This document shows, piece by piece, positions 11,443 to 23,952 of a DNA stretch of 64,000 nt. Numbering within the stretch: position 1 is the first letter of the stretch; each line of letters opens with the position of its first letter. Source of the DNA: Auricularia sp. M13. Lineage: Eukaryota > Basidiomycota > Agaricomycetes > Auriculariales > Auriculariaceae. A program made the position numbers and the translations under genes. Location of the stretch: positions 1,116,001 through 1,180,000 of the forward strand of contig CM073201.1 of NCBI GenBank assembly GCA_037042915.1, written 5' to 3'. The notes beneath the pieces were generated by a model, which did not search any database, had not been told where the DNA came from, and saw nothing but the letters and a program-made list of their open reading frames with translations.

Positions 11443-14400
11443 AAATCATATCCCGCTCTTGATCTGTAAAATTTTATCTTTCGTTTTCAATAAAGACGAT
11501 ATATCACTAACCACGCGTCATCGAGAACTATCGAGTGGGCTTTTGGACACAAAAGCCAGAAGTTGGTCGGAACAGAGTCGGAGCCCGAAAGCCCTTGAAC
11601 CGCGTCCGACTTCGAAGTTAGCTCACACGCCGCAGACCTGACCGGTGGCCACGTCCTATGCCGAAACCTCGCCAATATACCACATGCTGCGATCTGCTTT
11701 AAAGCTTGCAATCTCGATCCCCCCCTTTACGCTCGTCGGGTATTATCATCTACGGTTCTCGCACCGCTACCGCAGTGGCGGTGGAACGTCAGCTGCTTGT
11801 CAACCACGTCCGAATGGCATAACATACGGCGACTCTCCATATCGGGACAGCTGTCGGTCCAACGTCAGCTGCAACCCACTGGCATTCCGGCCCTGATCCT
11901 GAACTCACCCTGGGCTTCGTGTTCTAGCCTGAGTCATGGGCGGGGTACAAAGGGTGGATCCTCAGCGTGGGATTACTTTGCTTGCACTTTTGCATGGGAA
12001 GCATAAGGCTGGGTTGTGATGGCTCTGCTTTGGGACCTCGTCGGTTGCCTGCAATTCTGCACAGCAACAACATCGTTCACGCGCCAGCGGATGGCGTGCC
12101 GCCTGCTCACTTTAAGGCACGAGGCAGCAGCCACTGTTGTAATCCGAGCATCGTGCGAGATGAAATCGTAGCTGTCGCGCATTTTCGCGTTTCCAAACGA
12201 CGAATATGCACTCAATTGCAAGCTTCTGTCAACCCGTTTATCCGCTGCCCTTGCGACATACGGCCATCGCATGCCCATACTGCCGCATGAATGCCTCCAA
12301 GCTTGTTCCACGGGGTACTGATGACGCTGCGACACGGGGCCAAAGGCGTTTGAATATAGCACATGCCCACGCTCGGATTCGGCGATGCCTGACCCCGACC
12401 CTGACTACAAATGCTCGGACTGCTATATCTGGTACATTTGCCTCGACCTCGGGAATCGGATACCTAGTAAATTTCCAAATCGGAACTGTGGCGACGATTC
12501 GCAGCGATCGCCGTTATCTTCTCGAAATTCTTTGATGATCTCGCAGTCCACCAATGGTCTTTCGCATACGGCGTGCCCATGTTATTTCTCGATTTGTCTG
12601 CCTGGGTCATATGCTCTTTGATGGTCTCGAAACTGACTAGGCATCGAAGCACCTGCTTGCTGAGTGTGTCTGGACGATTCTGGCTGGCGTGTCCCACACG
12701 TAAATATCGGCATGGTGGGCAATGCTGGCTGCAAGCTCTGCGGTTTGAGGGCAACAGATCCAGATCGAGTACGTTCACCGCCGACCTTCCCACCGCTGAC
12801 CTTGACAGAGACGAACTTCGATTTTGCGCGAGCGGGGTGCCACCACTATGTCATTGCTTCGGGATTTTTGCGCGCAGGAGCATTGTGCCTCACAATGTTA
12901 GTACCGCTCTGTGACACTGACAGCTCGCCCTGGGGTCAACAAGCTTGCCCAGTGATCTGGCGACAGAGTCATCTGGTGCCTCCGTGATTCTCGCATGCCG
13001 CGTCCAAGAATCACAGACAATTGCCAGAAGTCACCGCGCTGCCGCTCGGGGACGCCCTCGCCGTATCGACTACCTAGCGGAGGATGCAGCTTGTGATCAT
13101 GGCATGTTGACTGGCATTGAGATCTAGGTACACGCGAATCCTGCCAAATGGCGGTCGAAGCTCCGGTAGGAGTTGGATGTTTAGAAAACTCCCGGGCGCA
13201 TTAGGTTCTTACCCGACGCCGGCGCGAACAGATTCAGCGGGGTCTGTGCGCAGGAGATCTGAGCTCTGGCACCGGCAAGGTCAGGAGCCAGAAGGGGCGT
13301 GGAATTTTACCGATGTGAACTCTCACGCGCAAGTGTCGGTGGCCATCTGCGGGTCCGTTGAGCGGAATGACTCGACGGAAAGGTGAGTGTGTATGAAGCT
13401 GTATAATCGAGCTCACGAATTGCGAAGCGCGTCGGAAATAGGATACGGATGTGTCCCGACCTAGGTTGAACCGAGCGATGAACCGTAGGGCGAGAAGCAA
13501 GCCTCAGACGAGCTTCATCTCTTCTCTCTTCCTCGCGAAGTCAAAATGGGAGACACAAGCAACCTCTACTTGTTCATCAAGGTCGCTGTCCGCCGTCCGG
13601 CGTCAAGACACTACAGGCCACGTGGATTTTGTTTCGCGCCCCCTAGCGCTGTCAACCAGCGACCCAGTATCTTGACTCACAATCATGTCCAGTGACCTCC
13701 GACGTGCCCAGACTTCTCCTAATCAGATAGAAGTGGCGACGAACGGTCATTCATCTTGCACCATCGCGGCGGCCGTGCGCCCGCCTTACCACCGATTCCC
13801 AAGATTGGGATTTTACGCTCCACTTATGGCGATATCCGGGAACCAGGTGCGCGTAATTCTGCTAGTTGGTGAGACCTACGCGGCATAATCGGCATTACAC
13901 TGGGCCGGACGTGTAGGTGTGGCGTCGGCCTTCTGTACAGTTCCCGCATGTGGCTGCGCAGGCAGGTCCAGGCGATATTTGTGGCTGCGGGCCACGCGCC
14001 GATGGGTAGAGTTGCAGGAGAGGACGATGGCCCTGCGAGCTGTGCTGGATTCTCTCCCGGCGTCGGTGAGTCGTGAGATCATGTCAGATCGTTATCCTCG
14101 TTGCGGACACCTGTCCGACGACGTGCGACCCTCGGTGCATCCGCTGTGCCGTATATCATAGGCCCGCCGAGACTATGGCCATCTTGCACACCATCCGCCG
14201 TTCTCACATTCTATGACACCGCTGCGCAGGCCCAATAAGGCATTGTGACTACCAGCTTGGGCGACGATCTGCCACGGCTGATCAAGCAGGATCTATCATT
14301 GTATCATACTCTATCGCTTGTCGCAAGGTCGATCTCGGAGGCGGGACCGTTGACCCTCGTGGGTTTCACCGAGGATGGGTGCAGTTGGACGGGAGCGGGA

Positions 14401-15040
14401 CTGAGGAACAGAGACTCTGCGTAAAAAACCGCCTTCGGCCTTCCGAACTTCGGAAAAGAATGGAGAAGCCCAATGTGGGGCGCACGGCAGCGGAACACGA
14501 AACAGGACTGGCCTTCTCTTGAACGCGTAACAAGATGGATGCCACTTCAGGCCATCTTTCAAAAATGTCACGTTAATCTTGTCATATGCCAAGATCATCC
14601 AAAGTGCGCCAAATGAAACGATCCGAATACTCCGTCATAGGACATTGAACGGATCTATAGCAAGAAAAATACTACGACAGCTAGTGCAACAGCACGAAAA
14701 CAGACTAAAGCGAGCAGACCGCATCTGCTAAACACCATACAGACCCATCGCACGAACAATGAATACTTTTCGGGAAGGGGCGCCAGCGCCATCTCCAGAG
14801 GGTCCCTTTGCGGTTCCAGGACATTCACTCGCAACACAGCACGGGTGCTTCTTAGTAATACGATGCAACTTGCGCGAAGTGCAGGGATTGAAGCGGCACG
14901 CGTGCCCCATTCAACAGTAACCGTTGCCGGCGGAAGGATATGCCTGGTACTGCCACCCGACGTCAGGTGCCGGCGCCTGGTAGGTTGCCGAAAACCTATG
15001 GGCCCTCGCGGGTCAGTGCTGCGTGCTCGGGGACACAGAC
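11443..15040. other. 3.6 kb without a convincing gene
   Basis: Open frames are all short (under about 130 residues), overlap on both strands and show no domain or coherent splicing. The left edge holds the MFS 3' UTR (AATAAA at ~11489). No inverted or direct terminal repeats were evident. The stretch may be decayed coding or mobile DNA, but I cannot show that. Confidence 0.45.
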
Positions 15041-16095
15041 TCAACCATACCCGGCCTGCTCGTATCCATGCGGCATGGGCTGCTGGGGCATATGCATCGT
15101 CTGTGCTTGGACGTGTGCTTGTGCTTGGGCATAGCGAGACCAATCGGGAATCGACGACGCGGGCAGCGGCGCCTGTTGTGCGTACTGCACATGCGCGACC
15201 GTGGCGGGGCGTATCTGCCCGCAGGGGAAACATTGCGTCAGCGTGCGAATTCACGGGCATGCCGTTGAATGGGCGTACCGGGACGGGTGCGTGCATTGCG
15301 GGGGACGCGCTGCTGGGCGCGGGCTGGTGACGCGTGTGAGCGTTATGTGGAGTCGGCCATGGTTGCGCACGGAACGTACCGCGTATGCCAAATTACGGCT
15401 GGCCGCTGCTTGAGTCACTGGGTACCCTCCAGACTGGTCGAGCATGCCGCGCTGTTGATGAGCTTCGAGATACCCCTCAGGCTGCGACGGGTATGCCGAG
15501 GGAAACGCGAAGGCGGCATCTGGGGGGACGGGATAGGCCAGCGCGTCTGGCCCTCTTCCTGAGGAGAGACCTCCGACGAAGTCGCTTGTTGAGGTGCGTA
15601 ATTGGCCTCCGTCGTGATACGCCACGAGAACTGAGCCGGAGGCGGCATGTTGTGAGGGTCTGCAATGAATGCTAGTCAACGAGAAGCTTCTGGACACGCT
15701 TGGGATAGACACTCACGATGAGAAGGCGTCATAGATCGTTGCTGGAGATCGTGTTTCTGCTTGTTGCGGTAGTAAGCCGCTGGTGCAGGCGGAGGAGTGG
15801 ACGGCTTCTGCGAAGAATCGTAGACATGGGGGCGGTAGTACGAGCCGCGACGAGACGAGTTCGCCGGCGTTGCCCACGCGCGGCGTTCCTCGTCGCTCAT
15901 CGTCAGCCATGCCTCGTTGAGACCACGCTTGTGGTTGAAGCGCTGCCTGAAGGACTGCGCGAAGTTTTGATACGCAGGCGAGCTGGTGTCGGCGAATTGT
16001 TTCGGCGTTCGCGCTGGGAGAGAGGCGTTGAAGGAGGTGCGCTCGGGGCTCACGTATGGGTATGCTACGTTGTCCCAAGTGCGGAAGGACGACAT
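15041..16095 (-). CDS. Small Q/P-rich protein, possible HMG-box-like N-terminal region
   Basis: Five exons read continuously on the minus strand. The start is MSSFRTWDNVAYPYV at 16095. Introns lie near 15712-15665 (GTGAGT...GCAG), 15630-15570 (GTATCA...CTCAG), 15390-15330 (GTACGT...ACCAG) and 15275-15212 (GTACGC...GGCAG). The end is HGYEQAGYG with a stop at 15041. The segment AYQNFAQSFRQRF...NEAWLTMSDEERRAW has the spacing of the second half of an HMG box (W, then M-S-D-E-E-R, then W), but the N-terminal helix is not convincing. The C-terminal half is rich in Gln, Pro, Ala and Met, like a transcription-activation region. Function is unproved. It shares a 620-bp divergent promoter region with the gene at 16717. 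Confidence 0.55.
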
Positions 16096-16716
16096 CGTAG
16101 AGGGCTGAGATGCATGAGAATGGGAGGAGACGAAGGTATTTAAGTTGGCAGATCGGCCTGAGAGGACAGAAGAGCCAAGCAGCGAGATGTGCCGCAGCCA
16201 CGTTCGGAAGCCGGGTTCGATTTAGCCACAGATTGTTTGGTGTTGCACAAAATGGCTTTCGAGTCGCCGGCACGCGTACGTGACCGCGATGCACCACGAT
16301 TTTGAATTCCGGACACGTTGCGATATCCTGAAATTTGATAGCGCGGGCGGCGCCACGGCCATGCTGCAGGAGTGAGGCGAGATGGCGACGCCGATGTCCT
16401 GCGCTTTGGCCTGGGTTAGTACGGGGTCGTAGCTGTGCAGAATGACAGCTCTGGAGGCCGGGCATGCATGCTGCAGGCGCGGTTTGGGCGTTAAACTGCG
16501 CTGCCAGCCGAGAATCTGCCAGGACAATTTAGGCCACGACCTGCTGGTGGTTCTAGGCGTGCGCTGTGGTGCTGCCTGGCATGAAAATGGGTTTTGTGCG
16601 TGGGAGCTGGTCACGGGGACATCCGCGGATTTGCTTGATGGTCCTCCGCGGACCCAGCGCGCAAACAGGACCATACAGCACGTCTTGGTCGCGACGACGT
16701 GCCCGCCACCGAAACG
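16096..16716. other. Divergent promoter region
   Basis: 621 bp between two oppositely transcribed genes (ATGs at 16095 minus and 16717 plus). No gene was recognised. A TATTTAA-like motif near 16137 could serve the minus-strand gene. Confidence 0.45.
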
Positions 16717-19700
16717 ATGGCGCCCGTGTACGGCTTCAAGAACCAGCCGCTGCGCTCGAATAGGTCTATAACCGAGTTTTTTCCACGCGTGGGCTCAGCA
16801 GCGCCGAGCTCGAGCCCAGCACCGTCTGCCGCACCGTCGCCCAGGCCGCCGACCGCGTCCGGCTCACGCGTCGCTGGCTCCCAGGTTGCGCAGGGCTCAA
16901 AGGCTGCCACACGCGTTGTCAAGCGGGCACAGGACAACTCGCCCATCCCGCTGACTACGCCGTCCTTTGTTCCACTTAGACTGAAGAAGCGGGCAGACGA
17001 GATAATCGAGATTTCGGACAAGTCTCATATTTCTATCTCATCGACCAGCCCGTCGCCCAGGCCAGTCAAGCGCCCGCTGTTTCCCAAGAACGGCGTCGTG
17101 CACGACCTGACGACGCCTGAGCCACAGCCGCGCACTTCCAGGTTCACCGGCCCGCCCATTGTCGTTTCTTCGTCGTCCGAGTCGCGCACCACCAATGGCT
17201 CGTATAAGCGCAGTCTGCTCAGCGACACCGATACAGAGATCCAGATAATCCCGCCCCCGCTCAAGCGGCAAAGGACAGCGTCCGCGCGGACTCTGGTGCA
17301 AAGGGCGCCGGCTCAGCGTCCTCTTCCGCCTGCGCCACCGCCCACTTCGAGCAGCCCACAACAGTACTCGCCTGTGGTCAAGACAAAGCGTCAGCCCAGC
17401 CTCGTCCAGCCCTTATCGCCCACCGATAGCGACGAGTCCTCAGTGCCGTATTCGCCTTTTGTGCAGCGGCCACAATCGGCTAAGGCCCGCAACGCCCGCG
17501 TCCCATTGTCCTCGAGCAATGTCATTCAGCGTCCTTCGGCATCCCCGAGTAAGCGCCAGACTGCTCGCTCACCTTCTGGCCCTCGTTCGCAAAATGCGTC
17601 GCCAGCACAGTTCAAACCACTGCCGACGTCCACGCCATTGCGGAAGCGCCCTTCCAAGCGGCTCGTGGTTGAAAGCGAAGCGTCCGACTTTGCCATGGAT
17701 TTAGGCCTGACCGTGGACGACTTCGCTCCCATGGACGACTTTGCTCCAATGGATGTTAGGAACGAACAGCCGCAAGCTTCAACGTCAAAAGCTCCGTCAC
17801 CAATTGCACGCCTTCCATCTGGCACGCCCCGTACTCCTGAGCAGGCACCCCGCGCAAACACACCCAAGAATTCTCTGCCTCGCGTGTCCAGCTTGTCAGC
17901 TACTCGCCGTGTAACTCCACCAAAGCGACCCTCGCCTGCCCAACGACCCACCACAGCGGAAGATCTGCTCAAGAGAATGGAAGCCGAGGTCGACTCAGGA
18001 TCGTCGTCCGAGTCGGAGCTAGATTACGACCAACTCATGGCCGAAACTGCAATCCACGCTTCAGAGAGCGATGAATCACCACGCGCTGCCCGGCGCAGGG
18101 TCAACCCGCTTGTCGTTTCCACGGCAAGCGAAGCCGAGTCTACGCGCATGATCGACGACGACAGGGATACCGAGGATGAATCTCCGCGGGCCGCCCGGCG
18201 CAGGACGCGTCTTGTTCTTCATTCCGGAGAAAGCGACGGCGCGGAGACCGGGAACGCGTCCACCGAGGTGGTGTCCGACAGCGAGCCGGAGGACTCCATG
18301 CCCCGTGTCGCCCAGCGCCCGCTCACGGCTTCGTCTTCGTATCCCGGGATTCCTACTCAGCGCATTCTGCCGCCTTTGAGCGCGTTCAGCAGGTGAGTTG
18401 ATAGCAATTTCCCATGGATACGTAAGATTCGCGTTTTGACGACCCTGCCCCAGTTTGACCACTCTAGCGTCAACGCCCGCGGGCAGGTGCGCGCGTGTCC
18501 TCCTCGTGCACGGGTCTGTTGCTGACGCGCGATTGTACACTAGCCCGCCGCACGTGAACAAGCCTAATTTCCCGTCGAGCGCCTTCGACAGCCCGCTGAC
18601 GGAGCTAGGGAGCCCTTCGACGCGGACTGCTTCTGCCCGGAGCAACAACACGCAAACTACCCCGGTGGCTGCACGCCTCCGTGCACGGCCCTGCAATGCA
18701 AAGTCGCCCACGGGCGGCACCCCGCACAAGGTCATGGAGGTCGTTGTCCCGTCCGTGAAGGATGTGGCGCGTGCAGGTCTAAGGCGCTACAGCACCGCCG
18801 ACAAGAAGCAGACGACGCTCGACTGCTTCGGCGCTGCTCGTGGCACTCGTGCGAGCGGGGCGAAAAAGAGGGCACTGGTGCCGGAGCGTGTGGACGGCGG
18901 CTCGGTAATTGAGCAGCTGCTTAAGGACAAGCGCAGGAAGGATGCGAACGCCGATGTCGAGGCCGCCGCCGCCGCCATCAACGAGCAGCACCGCTTGGAA
19001 GCGCAGCGCATCCATGACGCGACGCGTCGCGCGGAGGAGCGTATGGCGAATGGCGAGCCTCCGTCTAGCCCGAAGCCCGTAGAGAGCGACGAGGAGATGC
19101 TCGATATGAAGACCATGGAGCAGGATAGCAAGTTGTTGCTTGATTCTGAAGCACAGAAGACGTTTGCTACGCTCGTTGAAGCCGTTGGCGAGGATGAAGG
19201 GCGCGGATGGTGTGCCCGCATCGGGTATTCGCCGTTCTGGGAGACTGTCACCACGGCGGAAGATGAGGTAGGTGCTGATTCCTTTGCAGCCAAGTAGACT
19301 TATCATTCGTTTCAGGCCGTGGAACCCACTTATCCGAGCTTCACGGATACCGAGGCATGCCCAAATCTTGCTAAAGCCGCGCAAGGTAGGCTTATTCTCT
19401 ATATATATTCTTAACTCTGACTAATTCTTGGTAGATCCCAGGATGTTAGCTGTTTTCCTCGCAGTGGGAATTCTGCCTGCCAACGAACCCGTTGTATCAT
19501 GGCTCTTTGAAATCGGTTAGTCACTGCTTCTTGCCCGACAAAACTCGGCTAAGTCTGTTTAGCGATGCTGCCGGACGCAACATTGTCTCTTGCCGCATTC
19601 GACCGTCTGCAGAGCCTGCTGCGCAAGAGAGATGGCGAATATCAGCTCTCAACTTCTGTCTTGCTCAAGCCTCTAATTCGCTTCGGTGCCTCTCGCGAAG

Positions 19701-20818
19701 TTGTGGATGCAATCGACCCGGTTCTTTACGAAAAGTTCGAGGGACCGAGTAACCGCCCTGACGAGAAGCGACGCGATGAAGCTATGCGTTATTGGCTCAC
19801 TTTGGTCGCCGAGCTGGCCAGGTATGATCTGGCCGTACCATCTCCCGGACCCGAGCTGATTCCCTTTTCTCTTCAGGACTGGACGCTTGCTGCGGGAAGA
19901 AACCCCGAAGCTCGCACTGACCATCACACTCCTCGCGCTCGATGCGCACTCATCTCGATCGCTTTTCACTCTGGCGATGACGACGCTGGAGCACGTGTGT
20001 GCGCAGGTACTGCGCGGACCGGAGGATGTGCCTCTGGTAAGCTGGCCTATGGAAAGCCTCGGAGTGCAGTCGCCTAATACCATTGCCTAGGAATTGGATA
20101 TTTGCCGGACCATCTGGCTGTGGGCAGAGGGCGCGGAGTTGCCTGTTAAAGCACGAATCTTGGACATCATTCGCGGCGGCCGCTGCCTGGCGCATCTGGG
20201 AAGGTGGATCGCGCATGCTTTCCTTACGGGTCTCGACCTGCGCAACATGGACGCGGTAAGGAGCATCCTGATTGGGGTGCCATCATCCAGCTTACGGTAT
20301 TTCTTCACATAGGAAACGTTCGCGGGTCTGCCGCCGCTCGACGTGCTGATCCCCCTGCTATCTCAAACACGACCGCCGAGAGACGGCTCTCAAACGCCGG
20401 ACGTGCCAGCACCCTTCGTCATCAGCTCCGATACGGATTATGTTGCGATGGGCCATTATGCGGACCTTCTGGCACGGACCCTGACGAACATGCGCGACTA
20501 TTATGCATCTTCCGCGCTGGCCGCCCCTGCAGTCTGCGATCTGCAGCAGATCGAGATTGTCACAACCAGGCTGGCGGGCCAAATCCGTGAGTACTTTCTT
20601 TCCATGTGCTCGGCATTCACGATTGCTTACACCGCGCAACAGCCGGCGGCATCAAAGGGAATAGTTTGACCGCCGCATCCGTTCAGCAGAACCTAGAATC
20701 TACGCGGCTCAGGCTTGCCGCGGAGCTGCAGGTCTTCAAGCCGCGCCAGCGTAACGTCCTCGAATACCTCTCGTCGCCCAAAAAGGACGGCTCGGACGAC
20801 GGTTCGGCGTCTGAATAG
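16717..20818 (+). CDS. Large probable genome-maintenance protein (SLF2/Nse6-like candidate)
   Basis: About 1,200 residues. Residues 1-~560 lie in one long exon (16717-18391). They are disordered and Ser/Pro/Arg-rich, with repeated acidic Ser patches and a twice-used SPRAARRR motif (~18075 and ~18180). The C-terminal half is split by many short introns and is predicted helical. It includes LLLDSEAQKTFATLVEAVG, a helical stretch VLLKPLIRFGASREVV, RTIWLWAEGAELP and a final block ending EYLSSPKKDG. Two motifs resemble PCNA-interacting boxes: NRSITEFF near residue 13, and QTTLDCF at ~18810. Overall architecture (long disordered N-terminus, helical C-terminus) fits SMC5/6 localisation factors with a CANIN-type domain, but the family call is tentative. 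The start is the first ATG, giving MAPVYGFKNQPL. It ends 193 bp from the stop of ERCC1, tail-to-tail. Confidence 0.6.
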
Positions 20819-21011
20819 ACATTCAGCGTCCCCTCATGACCTTTCCTCTATTCTATTTCTCGTCCCGCCTCATGCTCATGTGTTTTGTTACCCCTCGCTG
20901 ACCTACCTATGGTATGGGATGTGTTATTTGTAGATTACGACCCGAGTATGGTACACAGATAGCCCTCTCTATTCGATACACTAGAATGCAATATGCTCTC
21001 TTGGAGGACAG

Positions 21012-22316
21012 TTATTGCAGCGCGTCTGGATCCAGTCGCGGGCGTTTGGGGTCGATACGGTCTAGCTCTGCCAGTTCGTCATCGTTTAAGTCGAGTTCGA
21101 TATCCCAGACTGGACTTGGCGATCGCGGTGCGCGTTTTCGAGGATTCAAGGGTGCGTCATTCGCTATGGGACGTGCAGGTTCAGGTGCGGGGACGGCAGA
21201 CGGCGCTGAATGTTTTGCAGGGTTTGAGGATGAGGGCTCTGGCACATCGTCTTCGTTCAAATCAAGCTCGATACTCCAGGCTGGACTTGGTGAGCGTGGC
21301 GGACGCGCTGCCGTCTTTTCAGCTTGAGAACTTGTCTGTGGCGCGCGGGCTGGGACACTCGGAGGGCCAATCGCGCCTGGTTGTCTAGCACGGGCAGCGT
21401 TCAACGGTCGCATATCCTCAGCGGTCGTCGTCATCGCGCGGTTGTGGAAGGGGTGCTCAAACGCGTCTTTGATCCTGCGCGCCTTGGTCTGGCCGATGCC
21501 AGGGCACTTGACGAGTTGTTCGGGCGTGGCCTTCGCTATGCCCGCAAACGACTGCAAAAAGTGCGCTTTGGACTGAGTGCGTTGCAGGGAGCTCTGAATC
21601 GAGTGAAAAACTCGCACCCCAAATGTAGTTTTGAGCGTGGTCACGTCAGTTTTGTTGACAGAGCGGATGGTCGTGAGCGCCGCGCGCAGAATAGACATGT
21701 GGTCCTTGTCGATGCGCTCGCGGATTGCGTCGGGCGGCTTGTGCTCGTATACTTTGTACGTCGAGAGATACAGTCCGCATTCTTCCGGGGACCAGGCGAC
21801 GACAATGGTGATGTTGTTTATCAAGCAGACTTTGGTCAGTTCGCGGATGGGATCGTGGTGTTCAGTCTGGCAGGACGCGTGAGGCGGCGCGAGCAACAAG
21901 ACAGGGACTCTGCGTACAATATCGCAGTGAATGAGAAGAATCCGCAGCGTGTACATATGGGCGAGGCGTTGAATGCGTTGATGGATATATTCAGGGTGGA
22001 GACGGTGGTACTTGAGACTGTCCGGTGAGTGAGTGTTGGGCAACACGTCCAGCAGGCACGACGAACCTCAGGAAGAGCACACAGGATGTCCTGCCGACCT
22101 GGAAGTCCGGCACAATGTCAGCCCATTCCTTGGCAACGTTGCGAATGTGTTCGAGGACGGGGTTCCCACGCTGTACATCGCTGCGCGTCAAAAGGAGCAT
22201 CCCGTTATCATTATTTTATTACGTGCTTGGCAAGTATTCACGAGTATGGAGCTGCCTGATCCCGCAGTGCGCACAACGGGAGGTTCAGTTGCGGAAGGCG
22301 TCGATGTAGAGGCCAT
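21012..22316 (-). CDS. ERCC1: ERCC1/Rad10/Swi10 DNA repair endonuclease subunit
   Basis: Non-catalytic partner of XPF/Rad1 in the structure-specific nuclease that makes the 5' incision in nucleotide excision repair and acts in interstrand-crosslink repair and recombination. The N-terminus splices to SSILVNTCQ|RGNPVLEHIRN. The central domain follows: VPDFQVGRTSCVLFLSLKYH, RLHPEYIHQRIQ, VVAWSPEECGLYLSTYK and SVNKTDVTTLKTTFG. The tandem helix-hairpin-helix that binds XPF contains VKCPGIGQTKARRIKDAF (~21480). Introns: 22171-22226 (GC-AG), one near 22080-22030, and two in-frame introns without stops (~21925-21875 and ~21655-21590). They are recognisable because removing them restores the family alignment. 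After the HhH comes a ~120-residue tail with a duplicated SPSPxWxIELDLN motif, unusual for the family. Confidence 0.93.
22171..22226 (-). other. GC-AG intron in ERCC1
   Basis: On the minus strand the donor is CAA|GCACGT and the acceptor GTACAG|CGT. Removing these 56 nt joins ILVNTCQ to RGNPVL, the conserved ERCC1 start motif. In-frame TAA TAA codons within the segment rule out read-through. No GT donor nearby gives the correct phase. Confidence 0.65.
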
Positions 22317-23952
22317 TGCTACTCTGCCTGACCCAATGTGGCGAGAGGGAGACAATGCGACGGCGATTAGCCGAACACCTCTTGCCGTCCGTCGCGACCC
22401 GTGTCTACTCGCGCCTCATGCAGTCTTTTGCAGCAGTATTTACGGTGTCCAGGGCTCTTCTTACTCTGGAGGTCATAGCTCTAACACGCTGCTTTCCGCT
22501 AGTTTCTTCAAGTTTGCCTAGGACAACGACACCATTTCACTTGGGACGGTGCTGCACCCATATCTTGAATTATCCCGAGTTGCCTCCGTGCTCGGGCTAG
22601 TCAATCGACTTGTATGGAGGTCTAGAGACTGGTGGATTGATCAACTTGGCTTCACTCATTCGACTACACGGGATTTCTGGTTCTTGCGCTCGCATGGGCA
22701 AACCTGTCCTTCTTGGTCTCGAGGAACCTTGCGCGCAAGGGCATCTGGCGTAATCTCCTTTACAAACTTTAATGGAAGACAGTTGTTCCATTTTAAAGCT
22801 GGAATCTGCTTATACGGCGGACACTAATTTCCGAGTCGCCTGTACAATGTGGCTTGTCCCTCCCACTCTACGACGGCAAGCTTTCCTCCCATTGGACTAT
22901 GTGGCATGGCTCCAGTCCTGAATATCGAATTCCAGCCCGGATATCTTCCAGACGATGCCCGCTTTATGTTTTGTCTGCGTTTGACCCTGGCATCCCACAA
23001 CTCCGATCGCCCGCATTCTTTTCCTTCAGCACAGCTCGTTTCGAGTTGATGTAGAACTACTGCACATAATCCGGCAGACCACGACATTTGGTTTGGTTCC
23101 TCATATCCCAGGAACTCCAACCTGACTGACCTGACTCCAAGCTGCGCCTTCTTGAATAGCTCTCGACGCTCGTGTCCCTGTTTTTTTTGTGGTCACCCTT
23201 TCTGTCCCCTTGCCAGATGCTTTCCTTGTCGGCGTCCCTCGAGGTGGTCCAACGACCCGGAAGGCAGTCTGTTCAACACGATCCAGCGACGCATGCGCCT
23301 CTGCCAGGGGTTTCTCGAATCTCGGAGTCCCTCGTGCGACATGGCAGGGCGGCGGAGGTACGATTATATGAGAGTCCGAGGCTCAGATCTCATATTTGCT
23401 CGAAAGCGCGTTGGAAGCTGGTCGCGTGCAGCGCCGTCCTGTGGTGCACCGTATGTGAGCAACTTGAGAGACTTCGTGCAGACGCGGCCGGGCGAGCCGC
23501 AGCCCATCCGAGTCCGCCAGCCCGATTATGAACTTGGTAGTATGGTGGGCCTCCGAAAACCTGTTTCCAAGGTGAAGCGGCGCAGTGTCGAGGAAGCGCG
23601 TTTCAGGAGGCTGCAGAGCCGAGCAGCCTCTCCAACGTCGGCGCTGCGACCTTGACCCAGTCAGTGGGTATGCGTTTTGCGGCACAAAGCATCTTTTTGG
23701 ATGACAAAGCTACTGAACCCCTTGGGGTGTTAATGACGGCCATGAACTTGCGTCCTTCTAGAACCAGGGTTGCAGAGAAAAGGTGCCTCGGCAAGGAAAG
23801 AAACGCGGACATACCGGACTTGGCGGCAATCACGCCGCGGAGAACAGCATTCTGTGATAAACCTAAAAAATAGTCTCTGCGTGCTGGCAAATCAGGCTCC
23901 AAAAACGGATAGATTATGAGTTGAAGTCATTGAATATGTAGCTGACGTAGAG
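22317..23952. other. Intergenic, no supported gene
   Basis: 1.6 kb upstream of ERCC1. A 167-codon plus-strand frame (23152-23655) and a 99-codon minus-strand frame (23603-23902) are the longest, but neither has a recognisable domain or convincing splice partners. The plus-strand one could be an exon of the host frame broken by the LINE. Confidence 0.4.

Noticed and set aside
11443-15040. Possible decayed genes in the 3.6 kb gap
   Set aside because: Several fragments look faintly coding, but none gives consistent splicing, a domain or a frame longer than expected by chance.
16200-16220. GGTTCGATTT resembling a tRNA B box
   Set aside because: No matching A box or cloverleaf pairing at the expected distance.
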